A stretch of DNA of 64,000 nt, taken from the NCBI GenBank assembly GCA_913056455.1, contig CAJXMJ010000001.1, positions 186,001-250,000 on the forward strand, read 5' to 3'. This stretch comes from an uncultured Fodinibius sp. GTDB taxonomy: Bacteria > Bacteroidota > Rhodothermia > Balneolales > Balneolaceae. Positions 26,035 to 34,777 of this stretch are shown piece after piece. The notes beneath the pieces are model-generated. The model had not been told where the DNA came from and ran no database searches. It worked only from the letters and a program-made list of their open reading frames with translations. Both the position numbers and the translations under genes were made by a program. Each line of letters opens with the position of its first letter. Position 1 is the stretch's first letter.

Positions 26035-26946
26035 ATGTCTTCTGTTGAATATCAGAATATAAGTATAGCCCGACAGCTCTGGCATTTTATAGTGCATCTG
26101 CGGTGGCATTACCAGCTATTTATTTTGTCGGGTGGATTTTTATTGGGTGGATTTTTGAGTCCGGATCTGGATATTCAATCATTTCTTCTCCAGTTTTTTA
26201 ACGTGCATTTATTGCTCTTTGGCGGTGCCACAGCGTATAATTCCTTTTGGGATAATGATGAGGGCCCGATCGGCGGGCTACAAAATCCTCCCAAAATGCA
26301 ATCTTGGATGTGGAGCGGGTCACTAATTTTGCAAAGTGTTGGGTTGTTGGTTGCTGTTGGCCAAGGTCTATTATACAGTGGTATTTATGTACTTAGCATA
26401 GTCTTCTTTTGGTTATACTCTACACCATTGGTACGATGGAAAGGGCACCCCATAAAGAGTCTTATAGCAATAGGAGCTAGTACGGGTTTTAATTCAGTAT
26501 TACTGGGGTATCTGGCTGCGGGGAATGAGGTGATTAGTATGCCTGTTTGGATTGCCGCCGCCGGAGTTACTTTGATGTTGTTAAGTCTGTATCCTATTTC
26601 GCAAATTTACCAAATAGAGGAGGATCGCAGTCGCGGTGATCATACATTTGCTGTACAATATGGAAAGAAAGGAGTTACACAATTTTTTATAATAGCATTT
26701 TTAATTGGACTAATCTTGGTAAGTTTGGCAATTGGAGTATTCAGCTTTTGGGTTGCTATTCTATTTGGCTTCGTTGGCGTTACCGTTGGGGTTATTGTTT
26801 CTTTACTGTTAAAAGGTTTATCAACAACAAGTGAAGATTATGACAAAGTTATGTGGATTAAGTACGGTACGTCGATGGCATTTGTATTATTTCTTGTGGC
26901 AGCCTTAATATGGAAGCATTCAAAAATTATGGAATATCTTACGTAG
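26035..26946 (+). CDS. UbiA family prenyltransferase
   Basis: A 303-residue membrane protein with about eight hydrophobic helices. The first Asp-rich motif region reads TAYNSFWDNDEGPIGG (NxxxDxD, about residues 66-81), and the second YPISQIYQIEEDRSRGDHTF (about 189-208). The family uses these to bind Mg2+ and prenyl diphosphate. UbiA enzymes transfer prenyl groups to aromatic or porphyrin acceptors, in quinone, heme or lipid biosynthesis. The acceptor cannot be told from the sequence and no quinone genes are adjacent. The second motif has only D-x4-D-like spacing, so the protein belongs to a distant branch. It is divergent from the glycosylase-like gene. Confidence 0.85.
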   Translation: MSSVEYQNISIARQLWHFIVHLRWHYQLFILSGGFLLGGFLSPDLDIQSFLLQFFNVHLLLFGGATAYNSFWDNDEGPIGGLQNPPKMQSWMWSGSLILQSVGLLVAVGQGLLYSGIYVLSIVFFWLYSTPLVRWKGHPIKSLIAIGASTGFNSVLLGYLAAGNEVISMPVWIAAAGVTLMLLSLYPISQIYQIEEDRSRGDHTFAVQYGKKGVTQFFIIAFLIGLILVSLAIGVFSFWVAILFGFVGVTVGVIVSLLLKGLSTTSEDYDKVMWIKYGTSMAFVLFLVAALIWKHSKIMEYLT

Positions 26947-27025
26947 GCTATTTGTTATAGCAGTAAGAATTTGAGACCAAATATCATCTTTACAAACAAT
27001 ATTAAATTTAAAATCTACAGACAGC

Positions 27026-27649
27026 ATGGAAAGTATTGCAGAAAGTGTTATTACACCCGAAATTATTAATGAGGCGATGGATTATGACGATTATCGCCAA
27101 ATGATTGATGAGTTATTAGAGGAGGATAAAACCACCGGTGATAATCATTCTGAGGAAATGGTCCATTATACCAAAATGAATGTGCAGCGAATGAAACGCC
27201 TGGATAAACAGGTAGAGTTAAATGATTCATTTGTTGAAGAGCTCAATGGACTTGAGGAAGATTGGGTTTGGTTAGTACTTACTGAGGCGTGGTGTGGAGA
27301 TGCGGCTCAGAATATTCCGCCTATAGTAAAGATTGCCGAAAAATCCGAGAATATTGATGTGAAGTTCATTCTTCGGGATGAACATCTGGATATTATGGAT
27401 GAATATTTAACGAATGGCGGTCGGTCTATTCCCAAATTAATTTGTCTGGATGCAGAAACTCTTGAGGAAGTTGGAACATGGGGGCCGCGTCCGCTCGCAG
27501 CCCAGGAAAAAGCAATGGAATGGAAAAGTGATGAAAGCATCAGCAAAGAAGAATGGGCGAAGAAACTGCACAAGTGGTATGCAAAAGATAGATCGAAGGA
27601 ACTACAGTCAGAATTTAGAGAGCTGATTTCCAAATGGAATAAAAATTGA
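27026..27649 (+). CDS. Thioredoxin-fold protein with a single active-site cysteine
   Basis: A 207-residue cytosolic protein. The fold is visible in WVWLVLTEAWCGDAAQNIPP (about residues 92-111), IDVKFILRDEHLDIMDEYL, and GGRSIPKLICLDAE, with a cis-proline equivalent at SIP. The active site reads WCGDA: only the N-terminal Cys of the usual CxxC is present, so it is not a classical disulfide reductase. It may work by a monothiol or a chaperone-like mechanism. An N-terminal helical extension of about 80 residues precedes the fold. It lies 79 bp after the prenyltransferase gene. Confidence 0.85.
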   Translation: MESIAESVITPEIINEAMDYDDYRQMIDELLEEDKTTGDNHSEEMVHYTKMNVQRMKRLDKQVELNDSFVEELNGLEEDWVWLVLTEAWCGDAAQNIPPIVKIAEKSENIDVKFILRDEHLDIMDEYLTNGGRSIPKLICLDAETLEEVGTWGPRPLAAQEKAMEWKSDESISKEEWAKKLHKWYAKDRSKELQSEFRELISKWNKN

Positions 27650-27697
27650 TGTATTTTACTTCCAATCATTAGTTCTTGATGGCATAAATATTTTGTT

Positions 27698-28882
27698 TTG
27701 AGTATTAAAGATTCTTTTTACGAACACGTTGCCCAGACCAGCGATGCGCCCATGGGGTTAGAAATTGAAAGGGCAGAGGGTCCGTTCATCTATACAACCC
27801 AGGGTAATAAATATGTAGATTTTATTTCCGGTATTGCGGTCAGTAGCTTGGGGCATCGCCATCCCGAAGTGGTTGAAGCGGTAAAGCGCCAGGTAGATCG
27901 TCATCTTCACGTGATGGTGTATGGTGAATTTATCCAAGAGCCGCAGTCGAAATATGCCGAACTACTTACTTCACAGCTACCCGGCTCTCTGGATCGCATA
28001 TATTTTGTAAGCAGCGGTACCGAGGCTAATGAGGGGGCGTTGAAACTGGCAAAAAAACATACTGGGCGACACAAGTTCGTAGCATTTCACCATGGCTATC
28101 ACGGAGATACCCATGGCTCACTAAGCGTTACCGGTCGGGATGTCTATCGCGATCCATACCTGCCGCTGCTTCCTGATGTTCATTTTCTGGATTTTAATAG
28201 TTTTGAAGGCTTGGAAACTATTGACGAGGAAACGGCAGCCGTAATTATGGAGCCCGTTCAGGGAGAGGGGGGCATCATTCCGGCCCAAAAAGAATGGTTG
28301 CAGGCTGTGCGTAAACGCTGTGATGAAGTCGGGGCACTTCTCATTTTCGATGAAATCCAAACGGGTTTTTATCGTACCGGGTCGCTGTTTGCTTTTCAGG
28401 AATACGGGGTGGTCCCCGATATCATGAGTATGGCTAAGGCGATGGGTGGGGGGATGCCGATGGGTGCATTTGTATCATCATCAGAGATATTTGAATCATT
28501 TAAACATGATCCCCCGCTGAATCATGTAACCACTTTTGGCGGGCATCCGGTGTCGTGTGCCGCGGCACATGCTACCTTGTCGGAATTACTTTCTGATGAT
28601 TACGGTGCGAAGGCCAAAAAAATTGAACAAATTGTTCGAAATAAATTAACTGCTGCTGGCATTACGGAAATTCGCGGTGTGGGTGCGATGCTGGGAATGG
28701 AGCTGGAAGATCGTGAGTTAACCCAAAAGGTGGTGGAGGAGTGCATGGATAATGGTATTATTTTAGGGTGGACACTCCATTCAAATACCTTGGTTCGACT
28801 GGCACCTCCACTTATTATTGATGAAGAGTTGCTGCAGTCAACGTTGAAGACCATCAACAGAACGGTCAAGAAGTACTCATGA
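27698..28882 (+). CDS. Class III aminotransferase (GabT/ArgD-like)
   Basis: A 394-residue PLP enzyme of aminotransferase class III. Visible motifs are the N-terminal GNKYVDFISGIAVSSLGHRH, the substrate loop FVSSGTEANEGALKLAKK, FDEIQTGFYRTG, and the PLP lysine in SMAKAMGGGMPMGA (about residue 247). Length and order match acetylornithine/4-aminobutyrate aminotransferases. The start is TTG at 27698 with no ATG upstream in frame. The next gene (68 bp downstream) is an aldehyde dehydrogenase like succinate-semialdehyde dehydrogenase. A pair that breaks down 4-aminobutyrate to succinate is therefore plausible, though acetylornithine or another omega-amino acid cannot be ruled out. Confidence 0.85.
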   Translation: MSIKDSFYEHVAQTSDAPMGLEIERAEGPFIYTTQGNKYVDFISGIAVSSLGHRHPEVVEAVKRQVDRHLHVMVYGEFIQEPQSKYAELLTSQLPGSLDRIYFVSSGTEANEGALKLAKKHTGRHKFVAFHHGYHGDTHGSLSVTGRDVYRDPYLPLLPDVHFLDFNSFEGLETIDEETAAVIMEPVQGEGGIIPAQKEWLQAVRKRCDEVGALLIFDEIQTGFYRTGSLFAFQEYGVVPDIMSMAKAMGGGMPMGAFVSSSEIFESFKHDPPLNHVTTFGGHPVSCAAAHATLSELLSDDYGAKAKKIEQIVRNKLTAAGITEIRGVGAMLGMELEDRELTQKVVEECMDNGIILGWTLHSNTLVRLAPPLIIDEELLQSTLKTINRTVKKYS

Positions 28883-28950
28883 CCATTGGTTGAAAGTGCT
28901 GCTATTTGTAAACTATCTATTAAAACATAATTAATTAAGAAGGAGCTGCT

Positions 28951-30312
28951 ATGAAAACGATTAATCCTGCTACCGGAGAGTTTCTCGAAGACTATGATCT
29001 AATGGATGATGAAGCATTGGATGCTATTGCCAAAGATGCAGCTATGGGCCAAGAGAAATGGCGCCGTAATTCGTTTTATGAACGGAGCCTGTTACTGCAA
29101 CGAGCTGCTGAACTGTTGGAAGAAAACAAGGAAAAGTATGCTAAGTTGATGGCGCGTGAGATGGGGAAGCCACTGGCCGAGGGCGTGTCAGAGATCGAAA
29201 AATGTGCCTGGGTTTGTGACTATTATGCAGATAATACCGCGGACTTTCTTGAGGAAGAGGTTATTAAATCCGATGCCAGCAAGAGTTATGTGACGTTTAA
29301 TCCCTTGGGCACTGTTCTTGCCATTATGCCGTGGAACTTTCCTTTCTGGCAACTGTTTCGGTTTGGTGCTCCTGCACTGATGGCTGGAAATGCGGTAATT
29401 TTAAAACATGCGCCCAATGTAACCGGATGTGCGTTGGCTATAGAAGATTTGATGCATGAGGCCGGAATTCCAGATAATCTTTTCAGGACGGTCGTTGCCG
29501 ATGTTGATCAAACACAAAATCTAATTAAACATCCAGATGTAGCAGCCGTTACGTTGACCGGGAGCACCCGTGCCGGGAAGGCGGTAGCCTCAACGGCGGG
29601 CAGCGTGCTAAAGAAAACAGTACTCGAGCTGGGAGGCAGTGATCCTTATCTCATTCTGGAAGATGCCGATGTGGAGAAAGCTGCTGAAATTTGTGTAACG
29701 TCTCGTCTGATTAACAGTGGGCAAAGTTGCATTGCGGCTAAGCGGTTAATTGCAGTTGAAGATGTGTACGATGAGTTCCTCGAAGCAGTTTTCCATATGA
29801 TGAATGAAAAGAAAGTTGGAGACCCGTTTAATAGTGCTACTGATGTTGGACCGATGGCTCGCGAGGATTTACGTGATAATCTGCATGCACAGGTTCAAAA
29901 AAGTGTGGCAGAAGGAGCAGAATGTATCTTGGGTGGATCTGTACCTGTTAGAGACGGCTTTTACTATCCTCCAACAATTCTTACGGAGGTTTCAGAAGGT
30001 ATGCCGGCCTATGAGGAGGAGCTGTTTGGTCCGGTGGCATCCGTTATAAAGGTGAAAGATACAAGTGAAGCTATCAAGGTGGCCAACGACAGTGATTACG
30101 GATTGGGAGCGGCTGTATTTTCTGAGGATCTTCAAGGAGCCGAAGAAATTGCTGCATATGAACTGAAAGCCGGATGTTGTTTTGTGAATGATTTTGTGAA
30201 ATCTGATCCACGATTACCATTTGGAGGGATTAAAGAGTCGGGCTATGGTCGCGAGCTATCTCATTTTGGAATCAAAGAGTTCGTAAATGCAAAAACGGTA
30301 TATCGGGCATAA
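28951..30312 (+). CDS. Succinate-semialdehyde dehydrogenase-like aldehyde dehydrogenase
   Basis: A 453-residue NAD(P)-dependent aldehyde dehydrogenase of the short GabD/Sad (YneI) type. The motifs are VLAIMPWNFPFWQLFR (about residues 121-136), VTLTGSTRAGKAVA, the catalytic Glu in LELGGSDPYLIL (about 224-235) and the catalytic Cys in NSGQSCIAAKR (about 253-263). It starts directly with MKTINPATGE, the usual ALDH opening, giving this subfamily's normal length. Before ATG 28951 lies AGAAGGAGCTG, one of the better Shine-Dalgarno sequences here. The preceding aminotransferase gene suggests that the substrate is succinate semialdehyde formed from 4-aminobutyrate, with the product feeding succinate dehydrogenase. 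Confidence 0.9.
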   Translation: MKTINPATGEFLEDYDLMDDEALDAIAKDAAMGQEKWRRNSFYERSLLLQRAAELLEENKEKYAKLMAREMGKPLAEGVSEIEKCAWVCDYYADNTADFLEEEVIKSDASKSYVTFNPLGTVLAIMPWNFPFWQLFRFGAPALMAGNAVILKHAPNVTGCALAIEDLMHEAGIPDNLFRTVVADVDQTQNLIKHPDVAAVTLTGSTRAGKAVASTAGSVLKKTVLELGGSDPYLILEDADVEKAAEICVTSRLINSGQSCIAAKRLIAVEDVYDEFLEAVFHMMNEKKVGDPFNSATDVGPMAREDLRDNLHAQVQKSVAEGAECILGGSVPVRDGFYYPPTILTEVSEGMPAYEEELFGPVASVIKVKDTSEAIKVANDSDYGLGAAVFSEDLQGAEEIAAYELKAGCCFVNDFVKSDPRLPFGGIKESGYGRELSHFGIKEFVNAKTVYRA

Positions 30313-30367
30313 TCTCAGAAATATATTGTAAGGATTCTATTTCCCTGTGGTCTTACCCTATGAGAAG

Positions 30368-30399
30368 GAAGTCTGTGATCTGTTTTCTTCACAGACTTC
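30368..30399 (+). terminator. Hairpin downstream of the aldehyde dehydrogenase gene
   Basis: A perfect 11-bp stem GAAGTCTGTGA/TCACAGACTTC has a 10-nt loop, and no T run follows. It may be a weak terminator or RNA end-protecting hairpin between the dehydrogenase and lipoprotein genes. Confidence 0.5.
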
Positions 30400-30451
30400 G
30401 TATTCAATAGAGAACGTTAACTTGAAATAAATCACATAGGGGAAATATAAG

Positions 30452-31252
30452 ATGAATCGTTACCTAAATTATATAGTATTCGCAGTTTTATTAATCGGAT
30501 TGGTGGCTTGTGGAGATGATAGTACCGGCCCAGATCCTGGTGATGCTCCTGAATTTCCACAGGTGCAAAATGAAAAGGCAGAGCCTGACTTCTCATTTTT
30601 TGAGGATAATCAGCCCCAAAAGGTGAAGGGAAAGGTTTTAGCTGCCACCAATAATTACTATGAAGCTCGAAATGTAGCACTTGCTAATCAATATACGTTT
30701 GCTTTTGCAAACATCTATTCTGGTTTTCTGATGGCAGGATCTGATGAAAGTGCAGACTTTGAAGATGGAATGTGGATCTGGGAGTACACCTATAGTTACG
30801 AAAATGAGACGGTTTCCATAAAGGTAACTGCAGAAGAAGTTAGTAATGGTTATCAGTGGGCTATGTTTTGGAGCTATGATGATGGCGAAACAAGCTTTGA
30901 AGATTATAAGATGATGGAGGGAATAGTATCCGAGGACGGATCAAGCGGTGAGTGGTCATTTAATACTCTTAATCCGGATACTGATGAAGAAGTGTTGGCC
31001 TATACTTCGAACTGGGAGGTTTTCAGTGATACTGAAAAGAATATGACAGCTAAGCTATATGATGATACGGGTAGTGTTAATATGACAGCTGATTACGAAG
31101 AGGACCAACCAGAATATTATATGACATTCACGTATCCAAATGATCCTGATATTGTTCTCTTCTGGAATACCGATACCAAAGAAGGGTATTACGATGAGGG
31201 TGGAGATCGAAAATGCTGGGACCAAAATTTTGAAGATGTACCCTGCAGTTGA
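30452..31252 (+). CDS. Lipoprotein of unknown function
   Basis: A 266-residue predicted lipoprotein. The leader MNRYLNYIVFAVLLIGLVAC ends with the lipobox Cys20, followed by a short acidic tether (GDDSTGPDPGD). The mature domain is acidic, rich in Trp and Tyr and has regular beta-type alternation (for example WIWEYTYSYENETVSIKVTA, then GEWSFNTLNPDTDEEVLAYT). This suggests a beta-barrel or lipocalin-like sandwich. It ends with a paired-cysteine tail (CWDQNFEDVPCS). The family is not recognised. It stands alone between a hairpin and a strong terminator. Confidence 0.75.
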   Translation: MNRYLNYIVFAVLLIGLVACGDDSTGPDPGDAPEFPQVQNEKAEPDFSFFEDNQPQKVKGKVLAATNNYYEARNVALANQYTFAFANIYSGFLMAGSDESADFEDGMWIWEYTYSYENETVSIKVTAEEVSNGYQWAMFWSYDDGETSFEDYKMMEGIVSEDGSSGEWSFNTLNPDTDEEVLAYTSNWEVFSDTEKNMTAKLYDDTGSVNMTADYEEDQPEYYMTFTYPNDPDIVLFWNTDTKEGYYDEGGDRKCWDQNFEDVPCS

Positions 31253-31276
31253 TGACCATTGCTGATAATTTGGATG

Positions 31277-31312
31277 AAGGGCCCGGGAATAATCCCGGGC
31301 CTTATTTTTTTA
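31277..31312 (+). terminator. Intrinsic terminator after the lipoprotein gene
   Basis: A GC-rich 9-bp stem GGCCCGGGA/TCCCGGGCC with a 4-nt loop is followed by TTATTTTTTT. It lies 24 bp past the stop codon. Confidence 0.92.
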
Positions 31313-31401
31313 AATATTATTTGGCTTGGATGACACGATGCTGTCATAATAGATGTTATATTTATGTAGTACATTGAAATGATTTAACAGATCGAGTTGC
31401 C

Positions 31402-32463
31402 ATGCATCAAGATGACAAAAATCCTATCCGGGGACGCGGTGCTTCAGATAACCCGGCCAATCGTTTTGAGGGAAAGTATATTGATTATGAGCTCGATGAA
31501 GAGACGGGAGAAAAGCCTGTCCAGCAAACCAAACTAATTTCGGATGATACAAAAGAGATATTATCCAAGAATGACAGTCCCGATATTCCATTTACGTATG
31601 GTTTAAATCCATACCGGGGATGTGAACACGGATGTATTTATTGTTATGCTCGACCGATGCATGAGTTTTTGGGATTTTCGGCGGGGCTCGATTTTGAATC
31701 TCGGATAATGGTAAAGTATAAAGCTGCAGAAAAATTGCGATCGAAGTTCGCTTCCACAAAATGGAAACCAGAACCTATTACATTGAGCGGTGTAACTGAT
31801 CCCTTTCAACCGGTAGAGCGAAAGTTGCAAATAACAAGAAATTGCTTAGGGGTATTTGCAGAGGCGCGTAATCCGGTAGGTATAATTACAAAAAACTACT
31901 TGGTCACTCGCGATATTTATCTTTTGGAAGAGCTTGCTCAATATGATGCCGTCCATGTAACGTTGTCCATTACCACTTTAGATCGTGATTTGGCCCGTGT
32001 GATGGAACCACGGACATCACAGCCAAACCGAAGGCTAAAGGCCATCGAAAAATTGGCCGAGCGAGGGATTTCGGTGGGGGTTAATGTGGCGCCCATAATA
32101 CCGGGACTTACTGATCATGAGTGTCCCCAGATCTTAGAACGAGCAAGAGAGGCAGGGGCAACACAGGCTGCCTATACCATTGTGAGGTTGCCGCATGGTG
32201 TAAAGGATCTTTTTAAAGAATGGCTCGAACAACATTTTCCCGATCGCAAAGAGAAGGTATTGAACAGGATACGTGATATTAGAGACGGTAAATTATACGA
32301 AAGTAAGTTTGGAGAACGCTTTCATGGGAAAGGAGAGTTTGCCAGTCAAATAAGAAGTATGTTTAAAATTAATGTTGAAAAGTTGGGTTTCAATAAGCAA
32401 GAACTACAGCTTTCAACACAATACTTTCAGCGGCCTAAAGAGGGGCAATTAGGATTATTCTAA
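31402..32463 (+). CDS. PA0069/Rv2578c-family radical SAM protein
   Basis: A 353-residue radical SAM enzyme. The [4Fe-4S] cluster motif CEHGCIYCYARP (CxxxCxxC; about residues 74-85) is followed by HEFLGFSAGLDFESRIMVKY, a typical segment of the PA0069 family. Further conserved segments include TLSGVTDPFQPVER, LGVFAEARNPVGIITKN and VNVAPIIPGLTD. The N-terminus (GRGASDNPANRFE) is also typical. The reaction is unknown; these proteins are distant to spore photoproduct lyase and often annotated only as radical SAM. It follows a strong terminator, and a long hairpin lies after it. Confidence 0.9.
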   Translation: MHQDDKNPIRGRGASDNPANRFEGKYIDYELDEETGEKPVQQTKLISDDTKEILSKNDSPDIPFTYGLNPYRGCEHGCIYCYARPMHEFLGFSAGLDFESRIMVKYKAAEKLRSKFASTKWKPEPITLSGVTDPFQPVERKLQITRNCLGVFAEARNPVGIITKNYLVTRDIYLLEELAQYDAVHVTLSITTLDRDLARVMEPRTSQPNRRLKAIEKLAERGISVGVNVAPIIPGLTDHECPQILERAREAGATQAAYTIVRLPHGVKDLFKEWLEQHFPDRKEKVLNRIRDIRDGKLYESKFGERFHGKGEFASQIRSMFKINVEKLGFNKQELQLSTQYFQRPKEGQLGLF

Positions 32464-32516
32464 GAACAATATGGTGCTCAGGAACTCGTTTAAAAATACA
32501 AAGAGATAGTACTTTT

Positions 32517-32592
32517 AGCCCGATATCTGCGAACAGGATCTTTAAAAATTATTATAGCCCTGATTTGTTATTTAGATATCGGGCTTTTTTTA
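32517..32592 (+). terminator. Long-loop hairpin with T run downstream of the radical SAM gene
   Basis: A perfect 12-bp stem AGCCCGATATCT (32517-32528) and AGATATCGGGCT (32574-32585) with a 45-nt loop is followed by TTTTTTA. It resembles an intrinsic terminator with an unusually long loop. The loop contains an AT-rich stretch and no obvious inner stem. Confidence 0.65.
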
Positions 32593-32696
32593 TTCATTTT
32601 CCCTTTCATTTCGCATATATTCACTGAACATAAAATGGCTAAATTTTGTACGTTCAGTTTGAATATAAAGTATAATTCAAAATAATTACTTCCGCT

Positions 32697-33278
32697 ATGT
32701 CTGATACTCCTTCTACAATGATGGAACTTGGCACAGAAGCACCAGATTTTAAACTATTTGATACTGTAAATAACCAGTTGGTTTCACTTGATGACTTTAA
32801 TAACGCCAAGGGACTATTGGTAGTCTTTATGTGTAACCACTGTCCTTTTGTGCAGCATATCTTGGATGAGTTTGTTATAACGGCCAGAGATCTACAGCAA
32901 AAGGGAATTGGTGTTGTTGCAATAAGTTCTAATGATGTCGAAAACTATCCCGATGACAGTCCGGTTAAGATGGCTTCATTAGCTCGTGAAAAGCAATTTT
33001 CTTTCCCTTATTTGTATGATGGTACTCAGGAAGTTGCAAAAGCTTATAAGGCTGCATGTACTCCTGATTTCTTCTTATTTAATGAAAATGACAAATTGGT
33101 ATATCGCGGACAGTTTGACGACAGTCGACCGGGTAATGACAAGCCGGTTACGGGTAATGATATTCGCGAAGCAGCAGACCTTCTTTTTGATGACGAAGTA
33201 AAAGAAGATCAGAAGCCAAGTTTGGGCTGCAATATCAAGTGGAAAAAAGGAAAAGCACCAGAATATTTTGACGGTTAG
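32697..33278 (+). CDS. Thioredoxin-family redoxin (AhpC/TSA type)
   Basis: A 193-residue redoxin. The opening ELGTEAPDFKLFDTVNNQLV is the AhpC/TSA entry strand. The active site reads FMCNHCPFVQHI (CxxC: Cys48-Cys51), as in the subfamily of thioredoxin-like proteins with the CNHCP motif. DGTQEVAKAYKAACTPDFFL carries the cis-Pro region, and the C-terminus ends PSLGCNIKWKKG. The N-terminus has no signal peptide, so it is cytosolic. It probably reduces disulfides or peroxides. The 3' neighbour pdxH starts 8 bp later, so the two likely share a transcript. A TTTGAAT-n10-ATTCAAA inverted repeat (32658-32681) lies directly upstream and could be an operator. Confidence 0.88.
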   Translation: MSDTPSTMMELGTEAPDFKLFDTVNNQLVSLDDFNNAKGLLVVFMCNHCPFVQHILDEFVITARDLQQKGIGVVAISSNDVENYPDDSPVKMASLAREKQFSFPYLYDGTQEVAKAYKAACTPDFFLFNENDKLVYRGQFDDSRPGNDKPVTGNDIREAADLLFDDEVKEDQKPSLGCNIKWKKGKAPEYFDG

Positions 33279-33286
33279 TATCTACA

Positions 33287-33946
33287 ATGTCTAAAGATAA
33301 CCAGTCTAAAAAAAGCATAGCAGAACTACGGCGCGAATATTCCCAGCAGGCATTGGCGAAGTCCGAGGTTTGTGAAAACCCTATAGATCAGTTTACCGAA
33401 TGGTTTGAACAAGCCTTTGCGGCCGACCTTCTGGATGTAAATGCTATGACTCTTTCTACAGCGACAAAGCAGGGTAGGCCATCTTCCCGTATTGTATTGC
33501 TTAAAGGAGTTGATGAGGCCGGATTCCAATTTTACACGAATTACGGAAGTCGGAAAGGGAAAGAGTTAAGTGAAAACCCCCATGCTGCCTTATGTTTTTA
33601 CTGGGCTCCCCTGGAAAGACAGGTTCGCATAGAGGGAGAGGTTGAAAAGGTTAGTCGATCAACATCAGAAAATTATTTTCAGCAGCGGCCCAGAGAAAGT
33701 AAGTTGGGGGCTTGGGCATCAAAACAGAGTAACAAAGTTGGTTCGAGAGAAGAGTTGGAAAAACGATTTAAGGAGATCAAACAGAGGTTTGAGGATCAGG
33801 AAATTCCTTTGCCTAATTTTTGGGGAGGATTCCTATTACGACCGCAGCGAATTGAATTTTGGCAGGGTCGAAAGAGTCGAATGCATGATCGTATCTGCTA
33901 TGAAAAGTTAGATGATGAATGGATAATCTTTAGGCTTGCCCCCTGA
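33287..33946 (+). CDS. pdxH: Pyridoxine/pyridoxamine 5'-phosphate oxidase
   Basis: A 219-residue FMN-dependent oxidase that makes PLP from PNP or PMP. The family signatures are visible: MTLSTATKQGRPSSRIVLLK (about residues 49-68), GFQFYTNYGSRKGKEL (the FMN phosphate-binding region), CFYWAPLERQVRIEGEVEKV, and the C-terminal FWQGRKSRMHDR, where the conserved Arg contacts PLP. The length matches E. coli PdxH (218). It is 8 bp after the redoxin gene and 40 bp before trmB. Several PLP enzymes in this window would depend on its product. Confidence 0.95.
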   Translation: MSKDNQSKKSIAELRREYSQQALAKSEVCENPIDQFTEWFEQAFAADLLDVNAMTLSTATKQGRPSSRIVLLKGVDEAGFQFYTNYGSRKGKELSENPHAALCFYWAPLERQVRIEGEVEKVSRSTSENYFQQRPRESKLGAWASKQSNKVGSREELEKRFKEIKQRFEDQEIPLPNFWGGFLLRPQRIEFWQGRKSRMHDRICYEKLDDEWIIFRLAP

Positions 33947-33986
33947 GTAGATATTTCAAATATTTGAGTACATTTCGACATCCCCG

Positions 33987-34679
33987 ATGAGTAAAGGTAA
34001 GCTGGAAAAATTTAAGGAAGTAACAGAATTTCCGAATACACTCGAGTACCCAGATTTTCAAGATGAGGGATCTCAAAAGCCGAGAGGCCGCTGGCATTCT
34101 GATATATTTGAGAATCATAATCCGATTGTCTTGGAACTTGCGTGTGGGAAGGGGACATATACCTTGGAGTTAGCCAGACAGAATCCCGAAATAAACTTTG
34201 TGGGCATTGATATAAAAGGGGGGCGTATTTGGAAAGGAGCAAAAAAAGCGCTGGAAGAAGGATTGGAAAATGTGCGGTTTTTGCGAATATATATTGATCA
34301 TCTGGATGAATATTTTGGACCGGATGAAGTGGATGATATTTGGATTACGTTTCCTGATCCGTATCCTCGCTATTCCGATCGAAACAAAAGATTATCGGGT
34401 CCCAAGTTTCTAAAGATTTACCAGCGTGTCTTAAAGCAGGGAGGAGCCATAAACTTTAAGACAGACAGTAATGAACTCTTTACCTTTACAAAAGAATCTG
34501 TAAGACAGTCGGGATGCAAAGTTCATGATGTGGTTGAAGAAATTTACCAGGAACGCCCCGATGATGAGTTGCTTACTATCCAAACCTATTTCGAAAGACG
34601 TCACCTTGAAAAAGGACGAACAATATCATTTATCAAGTTTTCACTTCCTGTTGCTCCCATTACCCGGGAACTTGATTGA
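33987..34679 (+). CDS. trmB: tRNA (guanine-N7-)-methyltransferase
   Basis: A 230-residue SAM-dependent methyltransferase that makes m7G46 in tRNA. The SAM-binding motif VLELACGKGTYTLELA (about residues 48-63) is followed by NFVGIDIKGGRIWKGAKKAL and the TrmB signature ITFPDPYPRYSDRNKRLSGP (about 124-143). This belongs to the Bacteroidota branch, which has ACGKG in place of the E. coli IGCG loop. A C-terminal IQTYFERRHLEKGRTI segment is typical of the family. It is the third gene of the redoxin-pdxH-trmB run. Confidence 0.93.
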   Translation: MSKGKLEKFKEVTEFPNTLEYPDFQDEGSQKPRGRWHSDIFENHNPIVLELACGKGTYTLELARQNPEINFVGIDIKGGRIWKGAKKALEEGLENVRFLRIYIDHLDEYFGPDEVDDIWITFPDPYPRYSDRNKRLSGPKFLKIYQRVLKQGGAINFKTDSNELFTFTKESVRQSGCKVHDVVEEIYQERPDDELLTIQTYFERRHLEKGRTISFIKFSLPVAPITRELD

Positions 34680-34752
34680 GAATTTATTTTCCAATCAGAA
34701 TTAGTTTTTTCATAGTATTGCTTTATCCCAATAAGAATGTTTAATTACATAA

Positions 34753-34767
34753 GTTAACACTGTTAAC
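34753..34767 (+). promoter_or_regulatory. Palindromic operator candidate for the TetR regulator
   Basis: GTTAACA-C-TGTTAAC is a perfect 7-1-7 palindrome ending 10 bp before the ATG of the TetR gene. TetR regulators usually bind such palindromes near their own start, so autoregulation of the TetR-fadE transcript is likely (inference). Confidence 0.6.
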
Positions 34768-34777
34768 CTGTACGTAT

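Noticed and set aside
32517-32592. Riboswitch candidate upstream of the redoxin gene
   Set aside because: Only one stem is conserved-looking and a T run follows, so a terminator of the radical SAM gene is simpler.
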